Shown one piece after another: positions 18,152-27,908 of a stretch of 64,000 bases of DNA. Made by a program: the position numbers and the translations under genes. The stretch's first letter is position 1, and the number at the start of each line of letters is the position of its first letter. The notes under the pieces were generated by a model. It saw only the letters and a program-made list of their open reading frames with translations, made no database searches and was not told where the DNA came from. Source of the stretch: Modicisalibacter luteus DSM 23508 (GTDB lineage Bacteria; Pseudomonadota; Gammaproteobacteria; Pseudomonadales; Halomonadaceae). The stretch is taken from positions 124,001 through 188,000 of the forward strand of contig NZ_KB899990.1 of NCBI RefSeq assembly GCF_000378505.1, in the 5' to 3' direction.

Positions 18152-18478
18152 ATGACACCACACGCCGAACTTGATCAGGCCTTGTCACAGTTGGAGTCCA
18201 CGCTGCGCAGCGTGGATCTATGGAATACACCACGCCCCGAAGCCGAGGCCTTCGACAGTCGTGAGCCCTTCTGCGTCGATACCATGGAACTGCCCCAGTG
18301 GCTGCGTTATGTGTTCATCGCGCGCTTACAGGCTCTGGTCGACGCCAAGGGTTCCTTGCCGGCTACCTGCGATGTCGCTCCCGCTGCCGAGGCCTACCTG
18401 CAGAATGCCAGGCCCAGCACGCGGCAGCTGGTCGTCGAGGCTGTTGCCGAAGTAGACCGGATCGTCACGGAGGCCTGA
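18152..18478 (+). CDS. yqcC: YqcC family protein
   Basis: 108 residues of the small YqcC/DUF446 helical family (LDQALSQLESTLR, FCVDTMELPQWLRYVFIARL). Function unknown; in E. coli it neighbours truC. The GAGGA site is 6-10 nt before the ATG. The stop codon overlaps the next ATG by one base, so the two are translationally coupled. Confidence 0.88.
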   Translation: MTPHAELDQALSQLESTLRSVDLWNTPRPEAEAFDSREPFCVDTMELPQWLRYVFIARLQALVDAKGSLPATCDVAPAAEAYLQNARPSTRQLVVEAVAEVDRIVTEA

Positions 18479-18978
18479 TGCCATATTACTTCGCTTACGG
18501 TAGCAACATGAATGTCGAGCGCGTGGCCGCCCGGATTGGCGAAACGCGCAGGGCCTTGTCCGGGACGCTCATGGATTATGTGTTGACGTTCGATAAGGCG
18601 TCACGTATTCCCGGCATTGCTCATGCCAACGTTACCTCCCGCCCCGGTGAGCGGGTCGAAGGGGTGCTATTCGAGCTGCTCGAGCCGGCCCAGATTGAAC
18701 TGATGGACCCGTTCGAGGGCGTACCCAAGGATTATTTTCGCCAACGTCGACCCATCCATACGCCAGAGGGGGAAATCGAAGCCTGGGTGTACATTGCCGT
18801 GCCCGAGCGGACCCGGCCGTCACTGAAGCCGGCCCGCGAGTATCTGGACCACTTGTTGGCGGGCAAACCCTTCCTGTCCCGGGACTACCATGCACGCCTT
18901 GCTGAAACCGAAACCGTGAGCGGGTTGTGTGATGCCACCTTGGCTGTGCTGGGACTGTCGCGCTTTTCTGCACGTTGA
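18478..18978 (+). CDS. Gamma-glutamylcyclotransferase-fold protein
   Basis: 166 residues. Opens with YYFAYGSNMN, the substrate-binding YGSN motif of the gamma-glutamylcyclotransferase fold, followed by GVLFELLE and a central acidic DPFEG. Likely cleaves gamma-glutamyl amino acids to 5-oxoproline, a step of glutathione turnover, but members differ in substrate. Coupled to yqcC by a 1-base overlap. Followed by a perfect terminator hairpin. Confidence 0.83.
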   Translation: MPYYFAYGSNMNVERVAARIGETRRALSGTLMDYVLTFDKASRIPGIAHANVTSRPGERVEGVLFELLEPAQIELMDPFEGVPKDYFRQRRPIHTPEGEIEAWVYIAVPERTRPSLKPAREYLDHLLAGKPFLSRDYHARLAETETVSGLCDATLAVLGLSRFSAR

Positions 18979-19022
18979 TTATTTATCGACTCAGAGCAAG
19001 GCAATAGACGTATCAGAAACGA

Positions 19023-19050
19023 CAACGCCGGGCCAATCGGCCCGGCGTTG
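19023..19050. terminator. Bidirectional terminator hairpin
   Basis: Perfect 12-bp GC-rich stem (19023-19034 with 19039-19050) with an AATC loop, between the converging cyclotransferase and ompW genes. No clear U-run. Confidence 0.75.
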
Positions 19051-19073
19051 ATTGCGCTCAAATCTCGTGACGA

Positions 19074-19655
19074 TCAGAAGCGGAAGGTGACACCGCCACC
19101 CACAGTGACCGGATCCACGTCTGCCTCGTCGCTTACTCCGTTGAGGCTGTAATCCGCATCCAGATCTGTGTAGGACGCAAAACCATTGAAGGCAAAGTTC
19201 TTGGTGACGAACAGATCGACACCCAGTTCACCTTTGGCTGCCCAAGTGTTGTCGATGTTCAGGCCATCGCTCTCACCGGAGAAGCGCGTGTAGTTCGCGC
19301 CAACCCCGACGTACGGCTGAACACGGGCATCCAGGCCGCCCAACGGGTAGTACTGGACCATCAGGTCGATGGGCTGTTGCTCGAAGGAACCTTCATAGGT
19401 GCCAGCGGATAGTTCATGCTCGAACTCTTCGCTGCTGCCCAGCGTTACGCCTACCTTGTCGTGCAGCATGTAACCCAAGCTACCGACAAAGCCGTTTTCC
19501 GACTCGATATTGTCGGAAGCATCGCCTTCGGGGCTAGTCTTGGCGATATCGCCACGCAACAGGAAATCTCCGGCTTCGTAGGCGAGTGCCGCCTGGGAAA
19601 CAGTTACGGTACCGCCTGCAACGATGGCAGCAAGAAGCAGTTTGTTCCGAATCAT
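19074..19655 (-). CDS. ompW: OmpW family outer-membrane beta-barrel
   Basis: 193 residues. Signal peptide (about 1-25, ending QAALA), then an eight-strand-type barrel with alternating hydrophobic strands, AGDFLLRG at the start, QPYVGVGANYTRF in the middle and a C-terminal GGGVTFRF ending in Phe, the outer-membrane insertion signal. OmpW proteins form small hydrophobic channels and respond to osmotic and oxidative stress. Monocistronic. Confidence 0.9.
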   Translation of the reverse strand: MIRNKLLLAAIVAGGTVTVSQAALAYEAGDFLLRGDIAKTSPEGDASDNIESENGFVGSLGYMLHDKVGVTLGSSEEFEHELSAGTYEGSFEQQPIDLMVQYYPLGGLDARVQPYVGVGANYTRFSGESDGLNIDNTWAAKGELGVDLFVTKNFAFNGFASYTDLDADYSLNGVSDEADVDPVTVGGGVTFRF

Positions 19656-19892
19656 GGCAACCTCCTTTGATGTTTAACCCGCTATTTTTGCAGCGGGAGA
19701 CATCGATATTGATAAGAAAACGCTGTTTCTTATTGTGTGCCCAAGTATAGGAAACGCTGTTCGACTTGTCTTGTAAATTTTCGTTATCTACCTAATAGCT
19801 GTGCTCGAAGCTATACCAGCGAGGATGGGGTGGCTTCGCATTTTCGCCCTGCAAGCGCTTTACTAAAAGAATATCGCTGCGGAGACGAGAGC

Positions 19893-20174
19893 ATGGAAAA
19901 GGCGAATCACAGGCTGGGGCAAGGCGCACAACTGCTGTCGCTGGGTGCGGCATCGCTACTGGCACTTTGGCTTCTGCTGGAGCCCCAACTGATCAGGGCG
20001 TTGCCATTGGGCTGGCGTCTCCCTGTCTGGCTGCTTGGCGTTTGGGCTGTGGGGGCAGGGTTCTTCCATGGCATGGGGCTGGTACGACCGGGCTGGTCGG
20101 CCAGGCTGCTTGGTGCACCGCTGTGCTGGGGGCTGATGTTGATGCTGCTCATGGTCCTGCTCATTCGCAGCTAA
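19893..20174 (+). CDS. Small two-helix inner-membrane protein
   Basis: 93 residues, two to three predicted membrane helices rich in Leu, Trp and Gly. The ATG at 19893 is preceded by GGAGACGAGAGC. I do not recognise a family. It converges on putP and shares a terminator with it. Hypothetical. Confidence 0.6.
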   Translation: MEKANHRLGQGAQLLSLGAASLLALWLLLEPQLIRALPLGWRLPVWLLGVWAVGAGFFHGMGLVRPGWSARLLGAPLCWGLMLMLLMVLLIRS

Positions 20175-20186
20175 TGGCCAAAACGA

Positions 20187-20214
20187 CAACAGGCCGCCCA
20201 AGGGCAGCCTGTTG
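20187..20214. terminator. Shared terminator hairpin
   Basis: CAACAGGC (20187-20194) pairs with GCCTGTTG (20207-20214), with an inner GCCC/GGGC stem. Lies between converging genes. Confidence 0.65.
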
Positions 20215-20230
20215 GTGGAACCCGCCCGGA

Positions 20231-21709
20231 TCAGGCGTTCTTGAGGCTATCAAATTCCTCGATAATTTCACGGGAAGGTTCGCCGGTCACCAAGCTGACC
20301 ACGACAATGGCGATATAAGCGAAGATGACGCCCGGCACGATCTCGTAGAGATCGAAGATACCTCCGGAAACCTTACTCCACACTACGACCGTAATCCCTC
20401 CGACGAGAATGCCGGCCAGTGCGCCCCACTGGTTCATGCGACGCCAGAACAGCGCCATGATCAGGGCCGGACCGAAAGCTGCACCGAAGCCGGCCCAGGC
20501 ATAAGACACCAGACTCAATACCGTGGAATCGGGGTTGAGTGCCAGCAGATAGGCGACGAGGGCAATGCCAACCACCGAAAAACGACCGACCCAGACCAGC
20601 TCGTTTTCCGTGGCATTCTTACGGAACAGGGCCTTGTAGAAGTCGTCAGTGAGTGCCGAGGAAGATACCAGCAGCTGGGAATCGGCTGTGGACATGACGG
20701 CGGCAAGGATGGCAGCTAGTAGCACGCCGGCAATGACCGGATGGAAGATAGCGTTGACCATGACCATGAAGATCGTTTCACCGTCGCCCAAGTCGCGCGA
20801 GACATAGACCAGGCCCAGCAGACCAACTGCCACGGCACAAATCAGCGTTAGGCCAGACCAGGTCACGGCGATGCGACGCGCGGTCGGAATGTCCTTCTCG
20901 CTACGGATGGCTGCGAAGCGTGCCAGGATGTGCGGTTGGCCGAAGTAGCCCAGGCCCCACGCCAGCGAGCTGATGATACCGACCGCCGTCAATGCTTCGC
21001 CGGTGGAGGCATCGGTAAACCACTTCAACATGTCCGGGTTCTCGGCGAGGATCTGCGAGCCGCTGCTGGCGAACCCGCCCAGCTCGGTCAGCGCTATGAC
21101 CGGGACGATGAGCAGCGCTACGGCCATCATCAGGCCCTGGATCAAGTCAGTCCAGGAGACCGCCAGGAAGCCGCCGAAGAACGTGTAGGAAATGATGGCC
21201 AGCGTGCCGACCGTCATGGCGATGCGATAGTCGAAGCCGAACACGGTCTCGAACAGTTTGCCGCCGGCCACCAGGCCCGAGCTGGTATAGAAAAGGAAAA
21301 ACAGCAGGATGAAAATCGCCGAGACGACACGCAGCAGATGAGTGCGATCGCGGAAGCGCTTGGCGAAGAAATCAGGCAGGGTCAGCGAGTCACTGGCGCG
21401 GAAGCTATAGACCCGCAGCCGGCGGGCGACGATCAGCCAGTTCAGCCAAGTACCGGCCAACAACCCGATGGCGATCCAACTGGCCGATAGGCCGCTGATG
21501 TAAGCAGCGCCGGGTAGACCGAGCAGCAGCCATCCTGACATGTCCGAGGCGCCGGCGGAGATCGCCGAGGTCCAGGGGCCAAGTGAGCGACCCCCCAGGA
21601 TGTAATCGGAAAGATCCGAGGTGCGTTTCCAGGCAAGTACGCCAATGTAGAGCATCAAGCCGAGATATAGGGCAAAGGTTATGCCTATGATGATGTTATT
21701 TTCGACCAT
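20231..21709 (-). CDS. putP: Sodium/proline symporter PutP
   Basis: 492 residues, 13 membrane helices expected for the SSS family. Seen: LYIGVLAWKRTSDLSDYILGG near the N-terminus (interrupted after LSD), ISAGASDMSGWLLLGLPGA in helix 2, and STADSQLLVSSSALTDDF, the sodium-site helix 8 signature of PutP. Takes up proline with Na+, for catabolism through PutA or as osmoprotectant in halophiles. It follows putA on the same strand with a 179-bp gap. Confidence 0.94.
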   Translation of the reverse strand: MVENNIIIGITFALYLGLMLYIGVLAWKRTSDLSDYILGGRSLGPWTSAISAGASDMSGWLLLGLPGAAYISGLSASWIAIGLLAGTWLNWLIVARRLRVYSFRASDSLTLPDFFAKRFRDRTHLLRVVSAIFILLFFLFYTSSGLVAGGKLFETVFGFDYRIAMTVGTLAIISYTFFGGFLAVSWTDLIQGLMMAVALLIVPVIALTELGGFASSGSQILAENPDMLKWFTDASTGEALTAVGIISSLAWGLGYFGQPHILARFAAIRSEKDIPTARRIAVTWSGLTLICAVAVGLLGLVYVSRDLGDGETIFMVMVNAIFHPVIAGVLLAAILAAVMSTADSQLLVSSSALTDDFYKALFRKNATENELVWVGRFSVVGIALVAYLLALNPDSTVLSLVSYAWAGFGAAFGPALIMALFWRRMNQWGALAGILVGGITVVVWSKVSGGIFDLYEIVPGVIFAYIAIVVVSLVTGEPSREIIEEFDSLKNA

Positions 21710-21888
21710 GGTAATGTCGTCCTATCCGTTTGTTTTTGTCGAGCGTCGAAACGCCCATGGAGACAATTGTGCCTCTCTCAGGAGCCTTTCGTACGCTCCC
21801 GCCTTAACGATGTGACCGTAACGGTGCCTGGCCATCAACGCAGCACGACGAGGGCCGGTGGGCCCTCGCCAGACGGCCTGCTGTTGAC

Positions 21889-24800
21889 TCAGTCGTCGCC
21901 CAGAGCCAGCAGGGACGCGTTGCCGCCCAGGGCGGCAGTGTTGACGGTGCGGGTCTTTTCGGTGGCAAAGCTCAGCAGGTAATGCGGACCACCCGCCTTG
22001 GGGCCGGTACCCGACAAGCCCTGGCCGCCGAAAGGTTGTACGCCGACAACGGCGCCGATGATATTACGGTTTACGTACACATTGCCCGCACGAATTTTCT
22101 CGCTGATGGCCTTGGCGAAGGATTCGTTGCGGCTGTGGACACCAAACGTCAGGCCATAGCCCTTGCCGTTGATGGTGTCGATCACCTGATCCAGCTCGCT
22201 GGCCTTGTAACGGGCAATATGCAGGATCGGGCCGAACTGTTCGGTTTCCAGTGTCTGAATGCCCTCGACTTCGAACGCAGTCGGCGCCACGAAGGTGCCG
22301 TCGCCGGTCTGTTCGGGGTTGAGCTTGGTCTCGGCGATCAGGCGACCCTCGCCCTTCATGCGCTCGATGTGTGCTTGCAGGCCCTTGCGTGCATCTTCGT
22401 CGATGACTGGGCCGACATCGGTCCCCAGATCACGAGGATCACCGACGCTGAGTTCGTCCATGGCACCCTTGAGCACTTCAATGATGCGGTCGGCTACGTC
22501 TTCCTGGAGGTAAAGCATGCGCAGGGCCGAGCAGCGCTGGCCGGCACTCTGGAAGGATGAGCGTACCACGTCCGCAACCACCTGCTCCGGCAGGGCGGTA
22601 GAATCAACGATCATTGCATTGAGGCCGCCCGTCTCGGCGATCAATGTAGCGATGGCCGACTGCTCACGCGCTGCCAGGGCACGGTTGATGATGTGGGCGG
22701 TGTCAGTGGAACCCGTGAATGCCACTCCGGTAATTCGGCGGTCCGAGGACAGCACGCTGCCCACCGTAGGGCCATCGCCCGGCAACAGCTGGACGACGTC
22801 GCGCGGCATGCCGGCTTCATAGAGCAGCTCGACCACACGGTGAGCGACGAGCGAGGTCTGCTCGGCGGGCTTGGCCAGCACACAGTTGCCAGAAACAGCT
22901 GAAGCTACCATCTGACCGCAGAAGATCGCTACCGGGAAATTCCAGGGACTAATGCAGGCAAACACGCCCTTGCCGGTCATGTAGAGTTCATTGGATTCGC
23001 CGGTGGGCCCGGGTAACGGCGTCGCTTCACCGAACAAATCGCGGGCCCGGTTGGCGTAGTATCGGCAGAAGTCCACGGCCTCGCGGATCTCGTCGACGCC
23101 ATCGGTCAGTAGCTTGCCGCCTTCACGTGAGCACAGCGTCATCAGCTCGGCGAGATGATTTTCCATGCCATCGGCGAAGCGCTCGAGAATTTGTGCACGT
23201 TCCTCGACCGGCGTGGCCTGCCAGCGTGGGAAGGCGGCCCATGCGGCATCCACAGCCTTCTTCGCCTGCTCTTTATTGGTCCACTGTACGCTGCCCACCA
23301 GTTGGCGTGTGTCGTACGGGCTGCGAACCTCATGGCGATCGGATGGCGAGTCGGGGACGTCGAAGGCCAGCAGCGGCTTGACGTGATGCTCCTTGTCCAT
23401 GAATTTGGCCATCTCGTCGACGAGAGGCTGGTACTGGCTTCGGATGTTCAAGTTCACTCCCTTCGAGTTCTTGCGTGTCGGGCCGTAGATATCCTTGGGC
23501 AGCGGAATCTTCGGGTTGGCGTAAGTGGCGTACTGCTTCAAGGTTTCTGCGGGATGAATGCACAGCGACTCGACCGGGACGCGCGGATCGACGAGCTGGT
23601 GGACGAACGACGAGTTCGCGCCATTCTCGAGCAGTCGGCGGACCAGGTACGGCAGCAGGTCCTTGTGGGCGCCTACCGGGGCGTAGATACGGCAATACGT
23701 GCCTTGAGGAGCGCGTTTCAATGCCGCGTCGTAGAGGGCCTCGCCCATGCCATGCAAACGCTGGAACTCGAAGGCTCTATCGACATCGTTGGCCAACTCC
23801 AGAATCGCCGTGATGGTATGTGCGTTATGAGTGGCGAACTGAGGGAAAATGCGGCCACGCGTGTTCTCGGACAGCAAGAAGTTGGCGCAGACCAGATAGG
23901 CGACGTCAGTGTTCACCTTGCGGGTGAAGACCGGATAGCCATCGACGCCAAGCTGCTGGGATTCCTTGACTTCGGTGTCCCAGTAGGCCCCTTTGACCAG
24001 ACGCAGCGGAATCTCGTCGCCCTGCATGTCGGCCAGCCGGTTCAGATAGTGAAGCGCCGGCAGCGCACGCTTGGAGTACGCCTGTACGACCAATCCGAAG
24101 TGCCCCCAGCCCTTGCAGACGTCGCTTTCGTAAACGGCGCGGAAGACTTCCAAGGACAGCTCGAGGCGATCGACTTCCTCGGCATCGATGGTGATGGCAA
24201 CATCGTTCTTGCGGGCCAGCGCCGCCAGCTCCTTGACGGTACCGACAAGCTCTTCCAGCACTTGGCTGCGGCGACCGAACTCATAGCGAGGATGCAGCGC
24301 CGATAGCTTGATCGAAATGGAGGGAGAGGGTGTTTTGTCACCCAGGGAGCGGCTGGTGGCACCGACACGCTCAATGGCGCTAGCGTAGTCGTCGAAATAG
24401 CGCTTGGCATCGGGGCGGGTACGGGCCGCCTCGCCCAGCATGTCATAGGAGTAGGTATAGCCCTTGTCGAAGAGGGGCTTGGAGCGTTTGAGCGCCTCGT
24501 CGATGGTGCGCCCAAGGACAAACTGGCGTCCCATGATCTTCATGGCCTGGTACATGGCGCTACGGATGACCGGCTCACCCATGCGATTTGTCAGGCGGTT
24601 GATGAAGTTGGCTGGCTTGCCGTCGCGCGGCTTGTCCATCTGGATGACGCGACCGGTCATCAGCAGGCCCCAGGTCGAGGCATTGACGAACCAGGATTCA
24701 CTCTGCCCAAGGTGAGACTTCCAATCGGCAGGGCCCAACTTGTCTTCGATTAGGGCGTCCGCCGTGGACTTGTCCGGGATGCGCAGCATGGCTTCTGCCA

Positions 24801-25080
24801 GGCACATCAGCATCAGCCCTTCATGCGTGTCCAGGCTGTACTGTTGAAGCAGCTCATCGATGGAGTCTACGGCGGTGTCCATCTCGCGCACTTCGCGGAC
24901 CAGTTCGGCGGTCTTGGTGGCGATGCGCTTGAAGTCATCTTCGTCCGCCTGCAACAGGGAGACGAGTTCGCCTACGTAGGCGTCTTCATCGACGATGTAA
25001 TGCTCGCTGAGTTGCTTGAGCAGCGCCTCTGGATCCTGCTGCCAGGTGTTGGCATCCAGCATAGTCTTGGCGTTTAGCAT
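21889..25080 (-). CDS. putA: Bifunctional proline dehydrogenase/P5C dehydrogenase PutA
   Basis: 1063 residues. The N-terminal half is the FAD-dependent proline dehydrogenase barrel (about 100-490; ending with PYLVRRLLENG). The second half is an aldehyde dehydrogenase (about 560-1010) with AETGGLNAMIVD and the catalytic cysteine in SAGQRCSALRML. It oxidises proline to glutamate in two channelled steps. It lacks the N-terminal ribbon-helix-helix domain of the 1320-residue E. coli protein, so it probably does not repress its own operon. The divergent-free AraC-type gene just upstream is the likely regulator. Confidence 0.95.
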   Translation of the reverse strand: MLNAKTMLDANTWQQDPEALLKQLSEHYIVDEDAYVGELVSLLQADEDDFKRIATKTAELVREVREMDTAVDSIDELLQQYSLDTHEGLMLMCLAEAMLRIPDKSTADALIEDKLGPADWKSHLGQSESWFVNASTWGLLMTGRVIQMDKPRDGKPANFINRLTNRMGEPVIRSAMYQAMKIMGRQFVLGRTIDEALKRSKPLFDKGYTYSYDMLGEAARTRPDAKRYFDDYASAIERVGATSRSLGDKTPSPSISIKLSALHPRYEFGRRSQVLEELVGTVKELAALARKNDVAITIDAEEVDRLELSLEVFRAVYESDVCKGWGHFGLVVQAYSKRALPALHYLNRLADMQGDEIPLRLVKGAYWDTEVKESQQLGVDGYPVFTRKVNTDVAYLVCANFLLSENTRGRIFPQFATHNAHTITAILELANDVDRAFEFQRLHGMGEALYDAALKRAPQGTYCRIYAPVGAHKDLLPYLVRRLLENGANSSFVHQLVDPRVPVESLCIHPAETLKQYATYANPKIPLPKDIYGPTRKNSKGVNLNIRSQYQPLVDEMAKFMDKEHHVKPLLAFDVPDSPSDRHEVRSPYDTRQLVGSVQWTNKEQAKKAVDAAWAAFPRWQATPVEERAQILERFADGMENHLAELMTLCSREGGKLLTDGVDEIREAVDFCRYYANRARDLFGEATPLPGPTGESNELYMTGKGVFACISPWNFPVAIFCGQMVASAVSGNCVLAKPAEQTSLVAHRVVELLYEAGMPRDVVQLLPGDGPTVGSVLSSDRRITGVAFTGSTDTAHIINRALAAREQSAIATLIAETGGLNAMIVDSTALPEQVVADVVRSSFQSAGQRCSALRMLYLQEDVADRIIEVLKGAMDELSVGDPRDLGTDVGPVIDEDARKGLQAHIERMKGEGRLIAETKLNPEQTGDGTFVAPTAFEVEGIQTLETEQFGPILHIARYKASELDQVIDTINGKGYGLTFGVHSRNESFAKAISEKIRAGNVYVNRNIIGAVVGVQPFGGQGLSGTGPKAGGPHYLLSFATEKTRTVNTAALGGNASLLALGDD

Positions 25081-25281
25081 TGTTGCGACCCCATCAGTCA
25101 GGTCTTGGGCAGGCTCGGGGGCGGCGAGAAATGGCCGGGCAGCGCTTTCCCAAGATATAAGGCGTTTTCAGAATGTCATGAATGTAGGGTGGGGGAGGCC
25201 GCTGCGTCTTGCCAATTTCTCGGCTGGATTTGTCAAAACCTCGGGACTTGGTGACAAATCCAAGAAAATTGCGACGTTGGT

Positions 25282-26079
25282 CTAAGTATTGCTACCGGCG
25301 TCAAGAAGGGGGGCGTTCCGGGACAGGCTCAGTTGAGGATTGCGCCGAAGTTGCCCCGGCGAATAATCGAAGGCGCGGCGGAAGGCGTGCGACAGAGCGC
25401 TTTGGCTAGCGAACCCGGTGCGTGCCGCGACCTCGCTGAGGGGCAGCATCGAGGTGGTGAGCCAATAGCGGGCGGCTGCCAGGCGCTGGCGTAGCAGATA
25501 CTGGTAAGGGGTGACGCCGGTCTGCTCACGGAAGCATTCGCTGAAGTGGGCTTCGCTCAAGCAGGCCTGGCTGGCCAGGTCGGCAACAGTCAGACGCTTT
25601 TCGAGATTGTTCTGGATGAAACGATCCAGGCCATCAAGATCGAGACGGCGCGAGGGAGGTGGCGCTACATGCAGTCGCGAGTGAAGGCAGCCGAGGAAGG
25701 TGGCCGCTAGCAAGTCGCCCTGAGCATGCCGGGGCAGGGAAAGTTCTTGGACCAGAAAATTCAGGTAGAGGCGAAGGGGATCGTCTAGGGCAAAGAAGCG
25801 GGGCGCGTCAAACAGTCGGGCCAGTTCGCGTTGGGAGCCCGATAGTGAAGGGGCGTTATCGGGCAGGTCGAAGATCAACTGCCGATTGGTGCCGATGCCT
25901 TCATAATAATGCACATGGTTGGCCGGCACGATGCAGCCGGTCAGGGGGGCGATACAGCCGCCCAGACCTTCGATCTCGAACTCGGCGTGTCCATCCAGGC
26001 CGATCACGATCTGGTGGAAGTCGTGATCGTGGTGCTTGATGGCATTGTCGAGTGGTGTCAGGCGAATGGCACTGGTCAT
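25282..26079 (-). CDS. AraC-family regulator, probable proline catabolism activator (PruR-like)
   Basis: 265 residues. N-terminal cupin-type sensing domain (HHDHDFHQIVIG near residue 16) and C-terminal AraC/XylS double helix-turn-helix (LTVADLASQACLSEAHFSECF, split here at SEA, and VAARTGFASQSALSHAFRR). It lies 201 bp upstream of putA on the same strand. In Pseudomonas aeruginosa the AraC-type PruR activates put genes; context suggests the same job here. This also fits the missing DNA-binding domain in PutA. Confidence 0.82.
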   Translation of the reverse strand: MTSAIRLTPLDNAIKHHDHDFHQIVIGLDGHAEFEIEGLGGCIAPLTGCIVPANHVHYYEGIGTNRQLIFDLPDNAPSLSGSQRELARLFDAPRFFALDDPLRLYLNFLVQELSLPRHAQGDLLAATFLGCLHSRLHVAPPPSRRLDLDGLDRFIQNNLEKRLTVADLASQACLSEAHFSECFREQTGVTPYQYLLRQRLAAARYWLTTSMLPLSEVAARTGFASQSALSHAFRRAFDYSPGQLRRNPQLSLSRNAPLLDAGSNT

Positions 26080-26147
26080 GTCGTAACCTCATAACGACAG
26101 CTGACACTACTATAACGATCCGACCATCATGACGGGAAGCGAAATGG

Positions 26148-26525
26148 TTAGAATTCCCGCTTGCCCTCCTGGTCTATGATGCGAGACGCAAGCTGGTTAC
26201 GTATTGTCTGGAGTTCTTCCCGGCCGCTGCGAGACAGCAGCGAGCCGCCCTGGGCGACCTGCCAGGGGCGGCCGTGCTCATCCATGATCTGCTGGGCCTT
26301 GCGCCGCACGCCTTCAAGGAAAGCATCGTGACGAATCGGATAGCCGACGATCGCATGCCACTCTGATTCCGTCGACTGTCCGGCCAGGACTCGGTCGAAG
26401 AGTTTTAGCAAGTGATCGGGCTCGGTGCGGTAGCGTGGGGTCCGTACCATCATCAACAACCCCACGGTGCCGCCGACCACCAACAGGCAGATCAGTACGA
26501 CGACGAGATAAAGGCCCAGCGCCAT
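26148..26525 (-). CDS. Membrane-anchored hypothetical protein
   Basis: 125 residues. One N-terminal membrane helix (about 4-27) and a soluble C-terminal helical part with SGREELQTIRNQLASRI. No family recognised. Its ATG follows the stop of the TctC-like gene by 2 bp, so the two are cotranscribed. It could be an anchor or chaperone for the binding protein, but this is not shown. Confidence 0.65.
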   Translation of the reverse strand: MALGLYLVVVLICLLVVGGTVGLLMMVRTPRYRTEPDHLLKLFDRVLAGQSTESEWHAIVGYPIRHDAFLEGVRRKAQQIMDEHGRPWQVAQGGSLLSRSGREELQTIRNQLASRIIDQEGKREF

Positions 26526-26527
26526 GG

Positions 26528-27514
26528 TTACTTGACCAGGCCCAGGGTGTCCGACAACTCGCGGATGTCCTGTACCTGCTGGTCGACAAACTGGGTCATG
26601 GCGTCACCCGACTTATGGAAGGGCAACAGGCCGTTCTGCTGCATGACGTCTTTCCACTCCTCTGACGCGTAGAGAGTTTCGAACTTATCGACCCACCACT
26701 GATAGCTGGCATCCGATACGCCCCCTGGTAGATAGAAGCCGCGCCAGTTGGGGGCAATCACGTCGATGCCCTGCTCGCGGGCCGTAGGGATATCGGAAAA
26801 CTCACCGGGCAGGCGCTCTTCGGAAAACACGGCCAGCAGACGCAGGTCACCGCTTTCCACGAAGCCCAGGGCCTCGGATAGATCGCCGGTAAAGGCGTCG
26901 ATATGACCACCGAGAAGTTGGGTAATGGCGACGCTACCTGAGTCGAAAGCGAGATACTTGATATCTCTGAGCTTCTCGATCCCGGCTTCGCGGGCGGACA
27001 TGAGCACTTTCAGGTGATCGAACCCACCGGCTACATCACCGCCGGAGAAGCTGACACTGCCGGGGTCCTGCGCGAGGGCGTCGAGAAGCTCTGTGAATGT
27101 GGCATAGGGAGCATCCTCGGCAACCGCAATAATGCCGTAGTCCGCACCCAAGGCTGCTGCCCAGCGGACTTGATCAGCGCTGCCTTGAGCATAGCGGCGC
27201 TGGGCGAGGCGCGTCGTGGTGGCGGTGGATGCCGCCACGATCGTGTCCTCGTCGCCTTGGCGCTTGGCAAGCACATGGCTGAAGGCAACACCGCCGCTGG
27301 CTCCGGCGATGTTGATGGTCTGCATGCCGGCAGGTATTAAATCGAGTTCCTGCAAGGTGCGCGCCACACTACGGCACGTGAAGTCCCATCCGCCGCCGGG
27401 CTTGGCGGGGGCAATACATTCCGTCTTGCCTTCCGGTACAGCGAATGCGGAAGCGGACAGGGCGGTGAGCAGAGGAAGGCTGGCCAGGGCCAGTGAGCGA
27501 AGCGTTCTTTGCAT
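26528..27514 (-). CDS. TctC-like tricarboxylate-type solute-binding protein
   Basis: 328 residues. Signal peptide (about 1-25, ending SASAFA), then a Bug/TctC fold: ECIAPAKPGGGWDFTCRSVA is the substrate loop of tripartite tricarboxylate binding proteins, followed by GGVAFSHVLAKR and APNWRGFYLPGG. Such proteins normally feed TctAB permeases; no tctA or tctB lies nearby, so this is an orphan or the permease is elsewhere. ATG at 27514 chosen for the signal peptide. Confidence 0.88.
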   Translation of the reverse strand: MQRTLRSLALASLPLLTALSASAFAVPEGKTECIAPAKPGGGWDFTCRSVARTLQELDLIPAGMQTINIAGASGGVAFSHVLAKRQGDEDTIVAASTATTTRLAQRRYAQGSADQVRWAAALGADYGIIAVAEDAPYATFTELLDALAQDPGSVSFSGGDVAGGFDHLKVLMSAREAGIEKLRDIKYLAFDSGSVAITQLLGGHIDAFTGDLSEALGFVESGDLRLLAVFSEERLPGEFSDIPTAREQGIDVIAPNWRGFYLPGGVSDASYQWWVDKFETLYASEEWKDVMQQNGLLPFHKSGDAMTQFVDQQVQDIRELSDTLGLVK

Positions 27515-27725
27515 GGCAATGCTTGCCTTATGGTTATGAGCTGTTGGTGTCCAAGCTGCATAGCCTACCGAAATTCTTGAACTGGCGTTAACGCTCCAAT
27601 CGTCTGACGTGGGGCTATGCCTTTTTTTCATTATGGAATTGTTTTTGATGAGTTAAATTTTGTTTTCCTGCGCTGAAGAATTGACCATGCTGGAAGAGTG
27701 GCTTTAAAGAAAAAGGAGATTCTTC

Positions 27726-27908
27726 ATGGCCAAGCGTAGCTTCAAGATCACGCCGATTGCCGATACCCGTCGTGGCCGCCTCAAGCAGCCGGATTATTGG
27801 GCGCTTGTCGAGACGACCGGCGGCGAAGTCAAGGAGGTTGACCGCTATCCCTCCTATCCCGAGGCACTACGTGCCAACCGGGAAATCTGTAGTCGTTTAC
27901 CTCTATAG
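27726..27908 (+). CDS. Small basic hypothetical protein
   Basis: 60 residues (MAKRSFKITPIADTRRGRL near the start), no signal or helix. An AAAAAGGAG site lies 8 nt upstream. Family not recognised; a compact beta/alpha protein is plausible. Its neighbour at 28084 is also small but acidic. Confidence 0.65.
   Translation: MAKRSFKITPIADTRRGRLKQPDYWALVETTGGEVKEVDRYPSYPEALRANREICSRLPL

Noticed and set aside
23155-24306. 383-codon open frame opposite putA
   Set aside because: Shadow frame in a high-GC gene; composition is not that of a folded protein.
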